Below, in pieces: positions 5,698-6,519 of a stretch of 6,519 nt of DNA. This DNA is from Deltaproteobacteria bacterium. Lineage in GTDB: Bacteria > Desulfobacterota_B > Binatia > UBA9968. The notes beneath the pieces are model-generated. The model saw nothing but the letters and a program-made list of their open reading frames with translations. It had not been told where the DNA came from and did not search any database. The position numbers were made by a program, and so were the translations under genes. Position 1 is the stretch's first letter. Each line of letters begins with the position of its first letter. The stretch is from NCBI GenBank assembly GCA_027297485.1, contig JAPUHZ010000457.1, forward strand, positions 1 through 6,519, read 5' to 3'.

Positions 5698-6063
5698 ATG
5701 ACTAGATTAGGGAAGCTATGGGTGGTCTTATTGGCGGCAGTGTTTTTTCTGGGAGCAGTCCAGGCTGCAGAGGCTCAGAAAAAGAAGAAGAAAAAAGCAT
5801 CCCCCTACATATCCGGGGTGATTGATACGGTGGGGAAAAGAACCATCCTCCTGAAGGTGATGGGGAAGAGACGACCTATCGTTATACCGATCGACCGAGC
5901 GGTCACTAAGATCAAGAAGGCCAGCGACGAGATCAAAATAGGGGATTTGAAGAAAGGGGATGTGATTTTTATCAAGAAAGCCAGAGGCGATTATGATCCT
6001 GTGCTGTACGTTATCCAGTCTGGTGAAAAGGCGAAGCTCAAGAAAAAGAAGAAGAAAAAATAA
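5698..6063 (+). CDS. Small secreted lysine-rich protein with a DUF5666/OB-like beta domain
   Basis: 121 residues from the ATG at 5698. A signal peptide is evident: Arg3 and Lys6, a hydrophobic core over 7-22 and a cleavage site after Ala-Glu-Ala (24-26). The mature protein begins with Gln and six lysines (28-33) and ends with seven lysines (115-121). Between them, residues 36-108 have an alternating strand pattern (ISGVIDTVGKRTILLKV, then RPIVIPIDRAVTKI, then IKIGDLKKGDVIFIKK, then YVIQ). This resembles the small beta-barrel domains annotated as DUF5666, in which a GD-containing turn precedes a strand. No catalytic residues are apparent. The lysine tracts could bind anionic surfaces such as LPS, polymers or nucleic acid; that is speculative. 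The function is unknown and no link to the pathway is visible. Confidence 0.75.
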   Translation: MTRLGKLWVVLLAAVFFLGAVQAAEAQKKKKKKASPYISGVIDTVGKRTILLKVMGKRRPIVIPIDRAVTKIKKASDEIKIGDLKKGDVIFIKKARGDYDPVLYVIQSGEKAKLKKKKKKK

Positions 6064-6135
6064 CCATGGCGGGCGGTAGATGACAAGAAATCAAGCACGT
6101 GATACCAGCACAAAAGATCCCTAGGGAGGTGTTAT

Positions 6136-6267
6136 ATGGAAAACAAAATCGTATCTGCTGATGGTCACATGGACCTGTTCTATCTTCCTGCAGAGACGTT
6201 CACCTCTCGTTGGTTTCCAGGCAGAGCTGGACGTTGCCTCGATCTGAATGAAGGTGAGGGTTCTTAG
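6136..6267 (+). pseudogene. Amidohydrolase-family gene cut after 43 codons
   Basis: GGGAGGT (6124-6130) lies five bases before ATG at 6136. The opening NKIVSADGHMDLFYLPAETF matches the start of Amidohydro_2-type metal-dependent hydrolases (SADGHxD, where the Asp-Gly-His stretch helps form the metal site), which normally run to 300-400 residues. The frame ends at TAG 6265-6267 and I see no continuation in any frame downstream before the convergent gene. It is either a relic or a 5' end left by recombination. A functional 43-residue peptide is unlikely. Confidence 0.65.
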
Positions 6268-6348
6268 ATCAACAGGCTGTGGGAGGGGTCAAAAGTAATC
6301 TCTTTCTCCGGGGAACCTCGATCCGGCGGCGAAACAAAGGAAAGCTCG

Positions 6349-6519
6349 TCAAGTCGGCCGCAGGGTAATCAGATCCACCTGTGTCATAGTGACATTGTAC
6401 CGGTAGCCAAATCCGGTATAGAGGGAGAAGGATTGGAGCGTCTCCTTTTCATCCCTCGACGCCGTGCAATCCATAGGCACATAGACGTAGTAGTCGCGAT
6501 GGCTGAAGCCCATCACAGC
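6349..6519 (-). CDS. C-terminus of an isochorismatase-like hydrolase (partial, enters from the right edge)
   Basis: On the minus strand, 56 codons are open from the window edge to a TGA at 6349-6351. The peptide contains GFSHRDYYVYVPMDCTAS, followed by a helix-like stretch and YRYNVTMTQVDLITL. It lines up with the C-terminal third of the hydrolase at 3184 (VDGCTYRFRMIVVEEC, then RKYADVLPLAEVMEYL). In the cysteine-hydrolase fold this corresponds to the helix after the catalytic Cys, the next strand and the final strand and helix. The catalytic residues lie outside the window. The gene is convergent with the rest of the cluster and so belongs to another transcript. Family assignment rests on a short stretch. 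Confidence 0.55.
   Translation of the reverse strand, partial: AVMGFSHRDYYVYVPMDCTASRDEKETLQSFSLYTGFGYRYNVTMTQVDLITLRPT

Noticed and set aside
1..6519. CRISPR array, tRNA, rRNA, transposase or attachment site
   Set aside because: I saw no regularly spaced repeats, cloverleaf-like segments or transposase motifs. The broken genes have no insertion-sequence ends beside them.

Overview
This is bacterial DNA with tightly packed genes, almost all on the + strand, good purine-rich ribosome-binding sites and one textbook sigma70-type promoter. The content is an aconitase-superfamily dehydratase pair, an isocitrate lyase/PEP mutase-family lyase, isochorismatase-family hydrolases, an orphan solute-binding protein, a cupin and an amidohydrolase stub. 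That mix suggests a free-living catabolic bacterium, perhaps an uncultured deltaproteobacterium-like, NC10-like or Tectomicrobia-like soil or sediment lineage. No marker gene is present, so the placement is a weak inference.

Layout. Positions 1-342 are a long leader with palindromes and a strong promoter (289-317). The core operon follows: large (343-1620) and small (1623-2132) subunits of a LeuCD/DmdAB-like hydro-lyase, then an isocitrate lyase-family C-C lyase (2181-3080). An isochorismatase-family cysteine hydrolase lies at 3184-3975. From there the region is a mosaic: a frameshifted remnant of a second small-subunit gene (about 3977-4121), an intact secreted solute-binding protein (4141-5175), a remnant of the first codons of a second lyase gene (5246-5294), a cupin gene lacking its 5' end (5291-5641), a small secreted lysine-rich beta-domain protein (5698-6063), and an amidohydrolase gene cut after 43 codons (6136-6267). 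At the right edge a convergent minus-strand gene enters (6349-6519). It reads as the C-terminus of another isochorismatase-like protein.

How the genes may work together. A dehydratase that hydrates a branched unsaturated diacid, followed by a lyase that splits the resulting 2-hydroxy diacid, is the logic of the last steps of anaerobic nicotinate breakdown (dimethylmaleate to 2,3-dimethylmalate to pyruvate plus propionate). An amidase of the maleamate/N-carbamoylsarcosine type could supply a free diacid, and the binding protein could capture the starting compound. However, both dehydratase subunits and the lyase lack several active-site residues typical of their families, so the substrate is probably not a standard one.

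The most notable structural point is that the remnants of a second small subunit and a second lyase flank the solute-binding protein in the same order as the intact operon. This points to a decayed paralogous cluster into which other genes recombined.
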